A DNA stretch of 64,000 nucleotides from Planctomonas psychrotolerans (lineage in GTDB: Bacteria; Actinomycetota; Actinomycetes; Actinomycetales; Microbacteriaceae), in the NCBI RefSeq assembly GCF_008642235.1, contig NZ_SJEV01000001.1:186001-250000 (forward strand), given 5' to 3'. Both the position numbers and the translations under genes were made by a program. Under the pieces are notes generated by a model that saw only the letters and a program-made list of their open reading frames with translations, ran no database searches and was not told the DNA's origin. Position 1 is the first letter of the stretch. Each line of letters opens with the position of its first letter. Shown piece by piece: positions 7,378 through 16,377 of this stretch.

Positions 7378-9510
7378 CTACCGCTCGGTGCGGTCGCGCA
7401 TCGCCGCCACGAGGGCGGCGGCGCGAGGCGAGCGCAGCACGTCCTCGAGCAGCAGCGGCTTCTCGTCGGGCCCGGACAGCGGGATGCGCCAGTTCGGATA
7501 CTCGTCGAGCGTCCCCGGCTGGTTCTGAGTGCGCCGGTCGCCGACCGCATCGGTCAGCGCCACGTTCAGCAGGCGCGAGGGCGCGAGCGTGAGGTACTCG
7601 TGCAACGCGGTGATGGTGTCCTCGACCGACGGCTCGGCGCCGATCAGGTCCCGACGGCGCAGCTCGTCGAGCCAACTCCCCCGCTCCTTCTCGTCGGCCG
7701 CGGCCTCCTCCTCGGCCGAGCGGGTCAGCAGCCCTAACCGGTCGCGCAGGCGCACGTGCTCGCCCACGAGGTAACCGGCGCTCGGCGGGAGGTCGTGCGT
7801 GGTGACCGAGGCGAGGCACAACTCCCGCCACTTCTCGGCGGGCAGCGGGTCGCCGTCCTCGTCCCGTTCGAACCACAGGATCGAGGTGCCGAGGATGCCC
7901 CGTTCGAGCAGGTACTCGCGCGCGGACTCCTCCACCACGCCGAGATCCTCGCCTACCACGACGGCGCCCGCGCGCAGCGCTTCGAGGGCGAGCACTCCGA
8001 TCATCGCCTCGTGGTCGTATCGCACGTAGGTTCCCTCGGCCGGGCTGCGGCCCTCGGGCACCCACCACAGCCGGAAGAGACCGATGATGTGGTCGATGCG
8101 CACGCCACCCGCGTGCCGCAGCACGTTGGCGATGAGGTCACGGAACGGCGCATACGCCAGCTCCGCCAGTCGGTCGGGTCGCCACGGCGGCTGCTGCCAG
8201 TCCTGCCCGAGCTGGTTGAACGCGTCCGGCGGCGCACCGACGCGGATGCCGGTGGCATAGGCGTCGCGGAGCCGCCACGCATCCGCCCCGCCCGGATGCA
8301 CACCCACCGCGAGGTCGTGCATGATGCCGAGGGACATGCCGGCGGTCGCCGCCTTGCCCTGTGCGCGCTGCAACTGCTCGTCGAGCACCCACTGGAGCCA
8401 CATCTCGAAGTCGATCTCGTCCTCCGACACGGAGGCGCCCACCTCGGCCTCGGCGTTCGCCACGTTCCGCAGCGACTCGGGCCATTCTCGTGCGTCGTTG
8501 CCGTGGCGGATGGCCAGCACCGACCACAGGGCGAACTGCCGGAGCCCCGCGCCCTGTCGCTCGCAGTACGCGCGGTAGTCGAGGTCCCGGCCCGCACGCC
8601 GCGGGAGGGCGTGCAGCAGACCGAGTGCCTCGCGCTTCGCGGTCCAGGCGGTGTCGCGGTCGATGACGTCGGTTCCGTCGAGCCGCTCGTGCACGTCGGC
8701 GGCGAGGGCGTCGATGCGGGTGCGGGTGTCGGCGTCCGCGGTCGCGTACTCCGGCACGTCCTCGATGCGCAGGTAGAGCGGATTGAAGAAGCGGCGAGAC
8801 GACGGGAGGTACGGCGACGGCTGCACCGGCGCGACCGGTTCCGCCGCGTGCAGCGGATTGACGAGCACGTAGTCGGCACCGAGGTTCGCCGACCACACCG
8901 CCAGGTCCGTCAGGTCGGCGAGGTCGCCCACGCCCCAGGACTGAGCGGAGCGCACGCTGTACAGCTGGGTGGCGAAGCCCCACGACGATCCCTCCCCGAG
9001 GGTGTCGGGCAGACCGAGCCAGCGGGGCGTCACGATGAGCGCGGCCTCCGCGGTGCTGTCACCGGCCGCGGCTCGCACCGTGTGGTAGCCGAGGGGAAGG
9101 TCGGCGGGAAGGGCCACGGGAATGGCGTCGACGGACGACCCGTCGATCGTGCGCGACTCCGACGGCGTCGTCGCGGCGTCGAGTGCTCGCTCGAGGCCGG
9201 ACTCGAGGGTCACGGTCACCTCGACGGCGGCGCCACCGGGAACATGCGTCACGAGGTGGGCATCGTCACCCTCCCGGATCACACGGGACGGCGGCAGCAT
9301 ACGGCGCCACGCGTCCTCGTCCCGCGCCCGAAGAGCGGCCTCGGGGTCGGATGCATCCACCCCCATCGCCGCGAGCACCTCGGCGATTGCATCGTCGGGC
9401 ACGGCGACCACGTCGTCCTGCCAGTTCTCGAACGACGTGGACACGCCGTACGCCTCCGCGAGCCGATGCAGCGGGGACGAGGGAGTCGAGGGTTCGGGAG
9501 TAGAAGCCAT
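7378..9510 (-). CDS. malQ: 4-alpha-glucanotransferase (amylomaltase)
   Basis: A 710-aa GH77 enzyme that transfers alpha-1,4-glucan segments between maltodextrins and glucose in the cytoplasm. It has the long actinobacterial N-terminal extension (about 150 residues) before the barrel. The catalytic residues sit in family motifs: RIDHIIGLFRLWW (nucleophile Asp), VVGEDLGVV (acid/base Glu) and TTHDLPP (third Asp). The ATG at 9510 begins MASTPEPST; longer frames upstream lack the family pattern. Single gene, convergent with the TetR gene. Confidence 0.93.
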   Translation of the reverse strand: MASTPEPSTPSSPLHRLAEAYGVSTSFENWQDDVVAVPDDAIAEVLAAMGVDASDPEAALRARDEDAWRRMLPPSRVIREGDDAHLVTHVPGGAAVEVTVTLESGLERALDAATTPSESRTIDGSSVDAIPVALPADLPLGYHTVRAAAGDSTAEAALIVTPRWLGLPDTLGEGSSWGFATQLYSVRSAQSWGVGDLADLTDLAVWSANLGADYVLVNPLHAAEPVAPVQPSPYLPSSRRFFNPLYLRIEDVPEYATADADTRTRIDALAADVHERLDGTDVIDRDTAWTAKREALGLLHALPRRAGRDLDYRAYCERQGAGLRQFALWSVLAIRHGNDAREWPESLRNVANAEAEVGASVSEDEIDFEMWLQWVLDEQLQRAQGKAATAGMSLGIMHDLAVGVHPGGADAWRLRDAYATGIRVGAPPDAFNQLGQDWQQPPWRPDRLAELAYAPFRDLIANVLRHAGGVRIDHIIGLFRLWWVPEGRSPAEGTYVRYDHEAMIGVLALEALRAGAVVVGEDLGVVEESAREYLLERGILGTSILWFERDEDGDPLPAEKWRELCLASVTTHDLPPSAGYLVGEHVRLRDRLGLLTRSAEEEAAADEKERGSWLDELRRRDLIGAEPSVEDTITALHEYLTLAPSRLLNVALTDAVGDRRTQNQPGTLDEYPNWRIPLSGPDEKPLLLEDVLRSPRAAALVAAMRDRTER

Positions 9511-9698
9511 GTGTCGATTCTGACCGGGTGCGCGCCGCGGTGCGAGCCTGGGCGGACCGAAGCGGGCCCGTCGAGGGCGGGTGCTGGGCCACAGGAACAT
9601 CATCGGCGCCTGTGCGTTCACCCGGATCCGCTACGGTCGGGCCCTTCCCGAGCCACGGCTGCACGGAGCCGGGACACGGGCAACACGAAGGGAAGCAC

Positions 9699-9761
9699 AT
9701 GACCACGGGCGGACGACACAAGCGGTGGCCGGGCCGAATAGCGGAAGGAAGTGACCGATGA
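9699..9761 (+). CDS. Possible 20-codon leader peptide
   Basis: ATG at 9699 is preceded by GAAGGGA and opens 20 codons (MTTGGRHKRWPGRIAEGSDR). Its TGA overlaps the ATG of the hydrolase gene at 9758 (ATGA). The coupling geometry and ribosome site are visible. The peptide is basic, has no recognisable family and could be a chance frame. Confidence 0.3.
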   Translation: MTTGGRHKRWPGRIAEGSDR

Positions 9762-10732
9762 CCGCGCCCATCGCGAGGGAAGAGCTGGCAAGCCAGGTGC
9801 GGCGACGGCTCGGAGCGCGGACTCGCACGGCCGCGGCGACGACGGTGACCGCCGACGGCATCACCACCGCGGTGATCGGCGCACCGGAGCACGCGGACTT
9901 CGAGATCGGCTCCATCTCGAAGGGGGTCACCGGCCTCCTCTACACGGATGCGCTCTCCCGCGGGGAGGTGTCGTCGGAGACCACGCTGGGCGACCTGCTG
10001 CCTCTCGGCGACTCCGACCTGAAGACCGTGACGCTCGCGTCGATCGCCGTCCACTCGTCCGGACTGCCCAGCCTGCCGCCCGCCGCTCAACCCCTGAGGG
10101 GCACCCTGCGCCTGTGGCGGAGCGGCACCAACCCCTACGGAGAAACCGTGGACCAGCTGCTCGAACAGGCGCGAAGCGTGACGCTCGGGTCACCCCGGCC
10201 GAGGTACTCGAACCTGGGTTTCCAGCTCCTCGGTCACGCGGTGGCGAGCGCGGCCGGGTCCACCTACCCCGACATCCTGCGCCAGCGCATCACGGAGCCG
10301 CTCGGACTCTCGACGATGCACGCCCCGTCCTCGGCCGCTGAGCTCCGCCCTTCGTCCGTGGTCGGCGTCAGCCGCTCCGGTCGCACGATGGAGCCATGGA
10401 CGGGCGCGGGCATCGCGCCGGCGGGCGGCATCCGCTCATCGATCGGCGACATGGCGCGGCTTGCCCGCGCTCTCCTCGACGGTACGGCGCCCGGCGTCAC
10501 CGCGCTCGACCCGGTGACGACCTTCACCGGTCCGGCGGTGCGGATCGGTGCGGGCTGGCTGACTCTCAGCGCGAGGAGTCGCGAGATCACGTGGCACAAC
10601 GGTGGCACCGGCGGATTCCGCTCCTGGATGGGGCTCGACCGCGAGGCGGGGACCGCGGTCGTCGTGCTCGCCGCCCGGTCGGTGTCCGTCGATCGCCACG
10701 GCTTCGCGATGCTCGCCGACCTCACCCCCTGA
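9758..10732 (+). CDS. Beta-lactamase-fold serine hydrolase
   Basis: A 324-aa protein of the class C beta-lactamase/penicillin-binding-protein-like esterase family. The nucleophile motif SISK is at residues 52-55, the tyrosine motif YSN near 148 and a late HNGGTGG motif near 278, so the catalytic set is complete. No signal peptide is visible, which favours a cytoplasmic esterase or peptidase over a secreted beta-lactamase. GGAAGG lies about 9 nt before the ATG. Monocistronic apart from the possible leader. Substrate unknown. Confidence 0.85.
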   Translation: MTAPIAREELASQVRRRLGARTRTAAATTVTADGITTAVIGAPEHADFEIGSISKGVTGLLYTDALSRGEVSSETTLGDLLPLGDSDLKTVTLASIAVHSSGLPSLPPAAQPLRGTLRLWRSGTNPYGETVDQLLEQARSVTLGSPRPRYSNLGFQLLGHAVASAAGSTYPDILRQRITEPLGLSTMHAPSSAAELRPSSVVGVSRSGRTMEPWTGAGIAPAGGIRSSIGDMARLARALLDGTAPGVTALDPVTTFTGPAVRIGAGWLTLSARSREITWHNGGTGGFRSWMGLDREAGTAVVVLAARSVSVDRHGFAMLADLTP

Positions 10733-10750
10733 CGCGGCCGTGGGCCCCGC

Positions 10751-11017
10751 TCACGTCGCTTCGACAGGCTCAGCGACCGTACCCCCGCGACAGCACGTTG
10801 GCTCACGTCGCTTCGAGAAGCTCAGCGACCGTACCCCCACGGTCCCTGAGCCCGTCGAAGGGACGCAACCACCTCACGTCGCTTCGACAAGCTCAGCGAC
10901 CGCACCCCCGCGACAGAACGTCGGCTCACGTCGCTTCGACAAGCTCAGCGACCGTACCGCGAGAACGCATCCCCACGGTCCCTGAGCCCGCACGGTCCCT
11001 GAGCCTGTCGAAGGGAC
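10751..11017. repeat. Cluster of seven REP-like palindromic repeats
   Basis: Four forward units of the type CGCTTCGACAAGCTCAGCGA lie in 10751-10780, 10802-10831, 10873-10902 and 10925-10954. Inverted units of the type GGTCCCTGAGCCTGTCGAAG lie at 10841-10863 and 10994-11017, with a truncated copy at 10977-10990. Forward and inverted units can pair with each other to form hairpins. The rest of 10733-11122 holds no gene. Such clusters at gene 3' ends are common in Microbacteriaceae; those at 10841 and 10994 may also terminate transcription. Confidence 0.85.
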
Positions 11018-11122
11018 GCAACCCGCCCTTGCCCGGACCACCCTCCGAACTCCCACCGCGAAGGCGGAATGCGCACGTGACCAGCGTTGTTGTATCAGTA
11101 GGCACACGTGAGGAGACAGGGC

Positions 11123-11380
11123 ATGAAGGGTGATCGAGTGGAGATCGTCGTCGATGCAGGCGACGCGACCCGCACATACGAGATAGAAGCGACGCGGGCC
11201 GGTCGGCGCTTGGAGATCGCGCACGGGCGCGGCCTGGTCGAGGTGAGCGAGGTGACCCGCGGCGGAACCGCGGTGCGCACCGCCCGTTTCATGGCGAACC
11301 GCGTCATCGCGTTGGTGGAGCATCCGGCCAAGCAGGCCCCGACCGCGGACGAACTGGCGACGTTGCACCGCATCGCCTGA
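11123..11380 (+). CDS. Small conserved-looking protein of unknown function
   Basis: An 85-aa protein, MKGDRVEIVVDAGDATRT onward. The alternating hydrophobic/charged pattern suggests a mainly beta N-terminal half and a helical end. The ATG at 11123 is chosen because AGGAG ends 7 nt upstream; a GTG at 11108 would place that site inside the gene. Third positions are G/C-rich, supporting real coding. I do not recognise a family. Confidence 0.65.
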   Translation: MKGDRVEIVVDAGDATRTYEIEATRAGRRLEIAHGRGLVEVSEVTRGGTAVRTARFMANRVIALVEHPAKQAPTADELATLHRIA

Positions 11381-11557
11381 GCACGGCGACAGGAAAACGG
11401 ATGAGGGCCGACCGCACACGCGGCCGGCCCTCTGTCGCGTCGCGGCGACGTCACGGCTTCATCCCTCGAGGGAGACCCGCAATCCGAGCGCCCGCAAAAG
11501 CCCGCGACTTCACCCGATGTTCACGCAGTCGCCCCGGCGATGGAGGAGGATCTGCCC

Positions 11558-11800
11558 ATGTCGATGTCTGAGCCGTTCCTTCCGCACCCCTCGCACGATG
11601 ACCGCACCGCGGCGGCCGAGCCCGGGGGTGAAGGTGCGCCGCTGTCGCAATCGGCGGAGGAACCCGACCTCCTGGGTGGCGAGAACGAGCCGAGCACCCC
11701 GGAACCCGACCTGGACGAGCGGGAGGACCCGCCGTTCCGTACGCCCCAAGCCGGAGACTCGGTGGACGAGGACGAGCTCCGCACTGACCTGAGCGACTGA
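11558..11800 (+). CDS. Small acidic, probably disordered protein
   Basis: An 80-aa protein rich in Glu, Asp, Pro and Ser, with no hydrophobic core, ending DSVDEDELRTDLSD. The ATG at 11558 is preceded by GGAGGAGGAT at a good distance; an ATG at 11540 would contain that site. Acidic proteins of this size are common in this family of bacteria and have no assigned role. It stands alone, 174 nt before the catalase. Confidence 0.6.
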   Translation: MSMSEPFLPHPSHDDRTAAAEPGGEGAPLSQSAEEPDLLGGENEPSTPEPDLDEREDPPFRTPQAGDSVDEDELRTDLSD

Positions 11801-11974
11801 GCCGGAGCACGGCGAAAAGGGCGCATAGGTCGGTGACTACGACGACGCAGCACCGCTCCGTCCTCGTCGTCACTTCGACTCCCTGAGAATTCCCACAGGA
11901 AGGAACTCCTCGGGTTCCCGAGGAGAAGGGTGGAAAGGGACGGCACGTGGTCGTCCCTACCGCGAGGAGCCCCC

Positions 11975-12928
11975 ATGTACTTCCACGCTCAAACCTGGAT
12001 CAACGAGATCGCTGACGGCGAGCCGGATCCGGCCGCCGCGAACGCGCTGCAGGAGGGGCTCGGCGGCCAGTTCGGCGAAATGCGCACCATGATGCAGTAC
12101 CTCTTCCAGGCGATGAACTTCCGGGGTACGTCGGCCAAGCCGTACCGCGACCTCATCCAGGGCGTCGGCACCGAGGAGATCAGCCACGTCGAGCTGATCG
12201 GCACCACCATCTCCCGACTGCTCGACGGTGCGCCCGGATACTCGGGCAAACTCACCGACCCGCTCGACGAGCCCGGCAAGAAGGGCGCGACCCCGCTCAA
12301 CATCGCGCTCGACACCGGCAACATCCACCACTACCTGGTGGGAGCGCAGGGCGCGCTGCCCGTCGACTCCGTCGGCAACCCGTGGAGCGGCAGTTACGTC
12401 TACAACTCGGGCAACCTTCCCCTCGACCTGTTGTACAACCTCATGCTCGAGTCGACCGGACGCCTGCAGAAGTGCCGCATCTACGAGATGACCGACAACC
12501 CCACGGCCCGCAGCACCGTCGCCTACCTCATCGTGCGCGATCAGGCGCACGAGAACGCCTTCGCTCGCGCGCTGGAGACGCTCGGTGTCGCGTGGAACAC
12601 ACTGCTGCCGATCCCGAAGACGAATGCGGAGCAGTTCCCCGAGGTGAAGAAGCTGCTCGACCTGGGCCTGCAAAGCAAGCAGTACAGCTTCGATCTCGAT
12701 GACAAGAGCGAGGCGGGCAAGATCTTCCGCGGCGCTTCGCCGTCGAACGATGGCACGGTGCTGAGCGCGACCGAGCAGGCCCCCGCCGGTGCTCCGTCGT
12801 TCATCGCTCCCGAGCGCCTCGAGGAATTCTCCCCGGGTCTCGACAAGGATCTTCTGGCGCTCATCCAGCAGACCGCGGAGATGGAACTCGACGAGATCTC
12901 GTCGTTCTACGGCCCCACCGCCAAGTAG
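11975..12928 (+). CDS. Manganese catalase
   Basis: A 317-aa non-haem, dimanganese catalase that disproportionates hydrogen peroxide in the cytoplasm. Ligands of the Mn site are visible: Glu35 (QFGEM), Glu68 and His71 (TEEISH), and the later DQAHENAF motif. Length and the opening MYFHAQTW fit the family. The ATG at 11975 has GAGGAG 5 nt upstream. It is monocistronic and followed by a strong hairpin at 12955. Confidence 0.95.
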   Translation: MYFHAQTWINEIADGEPDPAAANALQEGLGGQFGEMRTMMQYLFQAMNFRGTSAKPYRDLIQGVGTEEISHVELIGTTISRLLDGAPGYSGKLTDPLDEPGKKGATPLNIALDTGNIHHYLVGAQGALPVDSVGNPWSGSYVYNSGNLPLDLLYNLMLESTGRLQKCRIYEMTDNPTARSTVAYLIVRDQAHENAFARALETLGVAWNTLLPIPKTNAEQFPEVKKLLDLGLQSKQYSFDLDDKSEAGKIFRGASPSNDGTVLSATEQAPAGAPSFIAPERLEEFSPGLDKDLLALIQQTAEMELDEISSFYGPTAK

Positions 12929-12954
12929 CGCGAACTCTCCCAGCCGCACGCGCA

Positions 12955-13008
12955 ACGCCCCGGCACGGTGCCACCTCGGATCCAATCCGAAGGGCATCGC
13001 GCCGGGGC
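12955..13008 (+). terminator. Hairpin terminator after the catalase gene
   Basis: CGCCCCGGC (12955-12963) pairs perfectly with GCCGGGGCG (13000-13008). A second small inverted repeat (CGGAT/ATCCG) lies within the loop. There is no T-run, as is usual for actinobacterial terminators. It lies 27 nt after the catalase stop and also close to the end of the convergent gene at 13046. Confidence 0.7.
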
Positions 13009-13045
13009 GCTGTGCTGTGCCAAGGGGCGCGTCGGGCGAAGCGCC

Positions 13046-13318
13046 TTACTGCATGTACTGGGCGACGAGAACGGCGCCGAGCACCATCGAGGCGATGTTC
13101 AGCACGATGCCGATCGAGCCGGTGATGATGCCGGCGAGCGCGATCTTGGCTGCACCCGGCTCGTTCTTCCGGCTGATAACACCGAGGATCACGGCAGCAA
13201 TGCCGAAGAAGATCCAGAGGATGGGCAGGAACAGGCAGAACACGATGCTGATGATGCCGAAGACGAGGGACAGGATGCCCTTGGTCTTGGATGCGGTGGC
13301 GGCGCGGTGTGTGGACAT
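13046..13318 (-). CDS. Small DUF4190-like membrane protein
   Basis: A 90-aa protein with two membrane segments: GILSLVFGIISIVFCLFLPI, running into a second hydrophobic stretch, and GIITGSIGIVLNIASMVLGA. The pattern of a short polar N-terminus, paired helices and a charged linker (SRKNEPGAAK) matches DUF4190-type proteins. ATGs at 13318, 13330 and 13354 are possible; 13318 is preferred because GAGAG would overlap the 13330 start too closely. Function unknown. Confidence 0.75.
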   Translation of the reverse strand: MSTHRAATASKTKGILSLVFGIISIVFCLFLPILWIFFGIAAVILGVISRKNEPGAAKIALAGIITGSIGIVLNIASMVLGAVLVAQYMQ

Positions 13319-13497
13319 GGGTGGATCCATTTCTCTCGGGTGGGTTGAGTGCACTGTTTTCGGGTGAGTGCACCCGGCTCGAGTCTAGAATCCGGCGACT
13401 TTTCGACCTACGGTGCCCGGCGCCCCAGTAACGGGGGCGCCCGCAGCGACTCCACCTTCAGGCCGTCAGGCGCGATGCGGACCGGTACCGTTGTCTC

Positions 13498-15300
13498 ATG
13501 ACTTCCGCTGACGCCACCGCCCCCGCCGAATCCGACGCGAGCGGTGCCACGCAGACGTTCTCCGACCTCGGACTCGACGAGAGGGTGCTGAAGGCACTCA
13601 AGGACGTCGGCTACGAGACGCCCTCGGCCATCCAGTCCGCCACCATCCCGCTGCTTCTGGACGGACGCGACGTGGTCGGACTCGCGCAGACCGGAACCGG
13701 GAAGACGGCCGCCTTCGCACTCCCCATCCTTTCCCGCCTCGACATGACGCAGAAGACTCCGCAGGCCCTCGTACTCGCGCCGACGCGCGAGCTCGCGTTG
13801 CAGGTCTGCGAGGCGTTCGAGTCGTACGCCTCGCATCTGCGCGGCGTACACGTGCTCCCGGTCTATGGCGGCCAGGCCTATGGGGTACAGCTCTCGGCCT
13901 TGCGCCGTGGCGTGCACATCGTCGTCGGCACGCCCGGTCGCATCATGGACCACCTCGACAAGGGCACCCTCGACCTCACCCAGCTCAAGTACCTCGTGCT
14001 CGACGAGGCCGACGAGATGCTGAAGATGGGCTTCGCGGAAGACGTGGAGACGATCCTCGCCGACACCCCCGACACCAAGCAGGTCGCCTTGTTCTCCGCG
14101 ACGATGCCGGCGCAGATCCGCCGCATCTCGGCGAAGTACCTGCACGACCCCGAAGAGATCACGGTCAAGAACAAGACCACCACGTCGGCGAACACCGCCC
14201 AGCGTTACCTCGTGGTGTCGTACCCGCAGAAGGTCGACGCGCTCACCCGCATCCTCGAGGTGGAGAACTTCGAGGCGATGATCGTGTTCGTGCGCACGAA
14301 GAACGAGACGGAGACGCTGGCCGAAAAGCTGCGCGCCCGCGGGTACTCGGCTTCGGCCATCAGCGGCGACGTCGCGCAGGCTCAGCGTGAGCGTACCGTC
14401 AACCAGCTCAAGTCGGGCAAGCTCGACATCCTCGTCGCCACGGATGTCGCGGCGCGCGGCCTCGACGTCGACCGCATCAGCCACGTGGTCAACTTCGACA
14501 TCCCCATCGACACCGAGTCCTACGTGCACCGCATCGGCCGCACCGGTCGCGCGGGTCGGTCGGGGGACGCGATCAGCTTCGTGACGCCCCGCGAGCGTCG
14601 CCTCCTCACCGCCATCGAGCGCGCCACGCGTCAGCCGCTGACCCAGATGCAACTGCCGACCGCCGAAGACGTGAACGCCACCCGGCTCACGCGCTTCGAC
14701 GACCAGATCACGGCCGCCCTCGAGCAGACGGATCGCATCGAAGGATTCCGCGACATCATCGGACACTACGTGTCCCATCACGACGTACCCGAGGCCGACG
14801 TCGCTGCAGCGCTCGCCGTCGTAGCGCAGGGCGAGACCCCGCTGCTGCTCACGCCGCAGGACGAGCGCGCGCAGCGCTTCGAACGTGAGCGCGACGACCG
14901 GGAGCGGAGCGGCTCGGGCGGGTCCAGCGGCCGGGATGCTCGCGGATCGGGCGACCGCCGTCCCTCGGGTGACCGTCCGGAGCGCCGCGGCCGCGCGTCC
15001 GACTCGTCGCTCACCACCTACCGGATCGCGGTGGGCAAGCGACACAGGGTGGAGCCGCGGCAGATCGTCGGCGCCCTCGCGAACGAGGGCGGGCTCACCC
15101 GCGGTGATTTCGGGGCCATCGACATCCGTCCCGACTTCTCCCTCGTGGATCTGCCGGCCGACCTGCCGAACGACGTCTTCGAGCGCCTCAGCGGCACCCG
15201 CATCAGCGGCAAGCTCATCGAGCTGCGTCCGGACCGCGGCGCACCCGGTGCCCGCCGCGACGGCGCCGAGCGCCCGGGCCGCAAGCCCCGACACGACTAG
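13498..15300 (+). CDS. DEAD-box ATP-dependent RNA helicase
   Basis: A 600-aa RNA helicase of the DeaD/CsdA type, acting on structured RNA (ribosome assembly, cold stress). In order: Q-motif region (FSDLGL), AQTGTGKT (motif I), PTRELA, TPGRIMD, LDEADEML (motif II), SAT (III), then helicase-C motifs including HRIGRTGRAGRSG (VI). An Arg/Gly/Asp-rich linker follows at about 455-500, and a C-terminal DbpA-type RNA-binding domain (TYRIAVGKRHRVEPRQIVGA onward) completes the DeaD architecture. Monocistronic. Confidence 0.95.
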   Translation: MTSADATAPAESDASGATQTFSDLGLDERVLKALKDVGYETPSAIQSATIPLLLDGRDVVGLAQTGTGKTAAFALPILSRLDMTQKTPQALVLAPTRELALQVCEAFESYASHLRGVHVLPVYGGQAYGVQLSALRRGVHIVVGTPGRIMDHLDKGTLDLTQLKYLVLDEADEMLKMGFAEDVETILADTPDTKQVALFSATMPAQIRRISAKYLHDPEEITVKNKTTTSANTAQRYLVVSYPQKVDALTRILEVENFEAMIVFVRTKNETETLAEKLRARGYSASAISGDVAQAQRERTVNQLKSGKLDILVATDVAARGLDVDRISHVVNFDIPIDTESYVHRIGRTGRAGRSGDAISFVTPRERRLLTAIERATRQPLTQMQLPTAEDVNATRLTRFDDQITAALEQTDRIEGFRDIIGHYVSHHDVPEADVAAALAVVAQGETPLLLTPQDERAQRFERERDDRERSGSGGSSGRDARGSGDRRPSGDRPERRGRASDSSLTTYRIAVGKRHRVEPRQIVGALANEGGLTRGDFGAIDIRPDFSLVDLPADLPNDVFERLSGTRISGKLIELRPDRGAPGARRDGAERPGRKPRHD

Positions 15301-15339
15301 CGCACCGAGCACCGGTCCGTCACAACACGCGCGCCGGCC

Positions 15340-16377
15340 CTACTCGCCGGTCGGCGCGAACTCATTGAACGCCTCGTGACCCTTGCGAACGGTGCCATCC
15401 GCTTCGATGAAGTGAAGGGTCTCCGGCCAGCCGACCGGACCGTACTCGGCTCGGTGCAGGTCGGCGATCAGGCTGTGATGCAGCGCGTGCGCCGTGAAGC
15501 CGATCCCTCGCTTCTTCAGCTCACCGAGCGTGTACCGCATCACCTCGACGTGCTTTTCGTCGTCGTTCGCGCCCCACACCGTCTCGTTGCCGATGAGGCC
15601 TTTCCCCGACGCCTCGGCGATCGCGACGCACTCGTCGAGGTACTTCTCGAAGCCCTCCTTCGTGGCCGTGGTGTTGTGCGCGCTCACCGAATTCCACATC
15701 CAGTACGGGTGCATCGACAGGATGTCCGAGATGTGCTCGGTGGCCCTCAGCGCCTCGATGTGGGGGTAATTGCCGATGGTGAGGGGCTGCGTGGCGCCGA
15801 GCTTCTTGCAGGTTTTGTACACCCAGGTGAGCCACGTGAGCTCTGCGATCCGGATGGGGTTCTCGGGGTCGAGTCCGTACGTGCCCATGAGCGGCTCGTT
15901 GCAAAGGTCCCAGGAATAGATGCGTTGGTCGTCGGCGTAGGCACCGATCAAGCCCTCGAGGTACTCGGTGAACAGTCTCTCGGCCACCGCGACCGGGGCT
16001 CCCTCGGCACGATCCAGGTCGAAGAGGTCCTCGGCGCGGGTCCACGAGCTGAGGCCCGGCACGATGTGATCGAGCGCCACCCCGCCGAAGTCGCACACAG
16101 GGTCGCGCCAGCGATTGAAGATGACCGGCATCACGAGGATGTCATGCGAGGCGAAGAGGGTCAGCCCGGCCTCGAAGTTCGCGAGGAACCGCTCGGGGTT
16201 GCGCTGGTAGGCCTCATGGGAGAGCCACCACCGTGCGGTGTTCCACTTCGGGAACGCCGCCTTGCCGCGGGCGATCTCGACCGCCATGGTCCCGTGGTCG
16301 TGGTGCTGCCAGACGTCGAGGCCGCTCGTCCCCCAGGAACCGTCGTAGTTGAAGCCGTACACATCGCTGCTCTTCAC
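15340..16377 (-). CDS. Clan GH-A glycoside hydrolase (GH5-like)
   Basis: A 345-aa TIM-barrel glycosidase. The acid/base signature WDLCNEP places Asn160-Glu161 at the end of a barrel strand, and GNETVWG (Glu265) is the candidate nucleophile; this spacing is that of retaining GH-A enzymes. No signal peptide is visible, so it probably hydrolyses short imported glycosides in the cytoplasm. Its ATG overlaps the stop of the upstream dehydrogenase gene by 4 nt (same operon), suggesting that the released sugar is then oxidised. The family within the clan cannot be set by eye. Confidence 0.82.
   Translation of the reverse strand: MKSSDVYGFNYDGSWGTSGLDVWQHHDHGTMAVEIARGKAAFPKWNTARWWLSHEAYQRNPERFLANFEAGLTLFASHDILVMPVIFNRWRDPVCDFGGVALDHIVPGLSSWTRAEDLFDLDRAEGAPVAVAERLFTEYLEGLIGAYADDQRIYSWDLCNEPLMGTYGLDPENPIRIAELTWLTWVYKTCKKLGATQPLTIGNYPHIEALRATEHISDILSMHPYWMWNSVSAHNTTATKEGFEKYLDECVAIAEASGKGLIGNETVWGANDDEKHVEVMRYTLGELKKRGIGFTAHALHHSLIADLHRAEYGPVGWPETLHFIEADGTVRKGHEAFNEFAPTGE

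Noticed and set aside
10751-11017. CRISPR array
   Set aside because: Repeats occur in both orientations with irregular spacing and no constant spacer length; no cas genes are nearby.
13408-15312. 634-codon open frame opposite the RNA helicase
   Set aside because: High-GC antisense shadow of a well-supported helicase gene; no family pattern and Arg/Val/Gly-rich composition.
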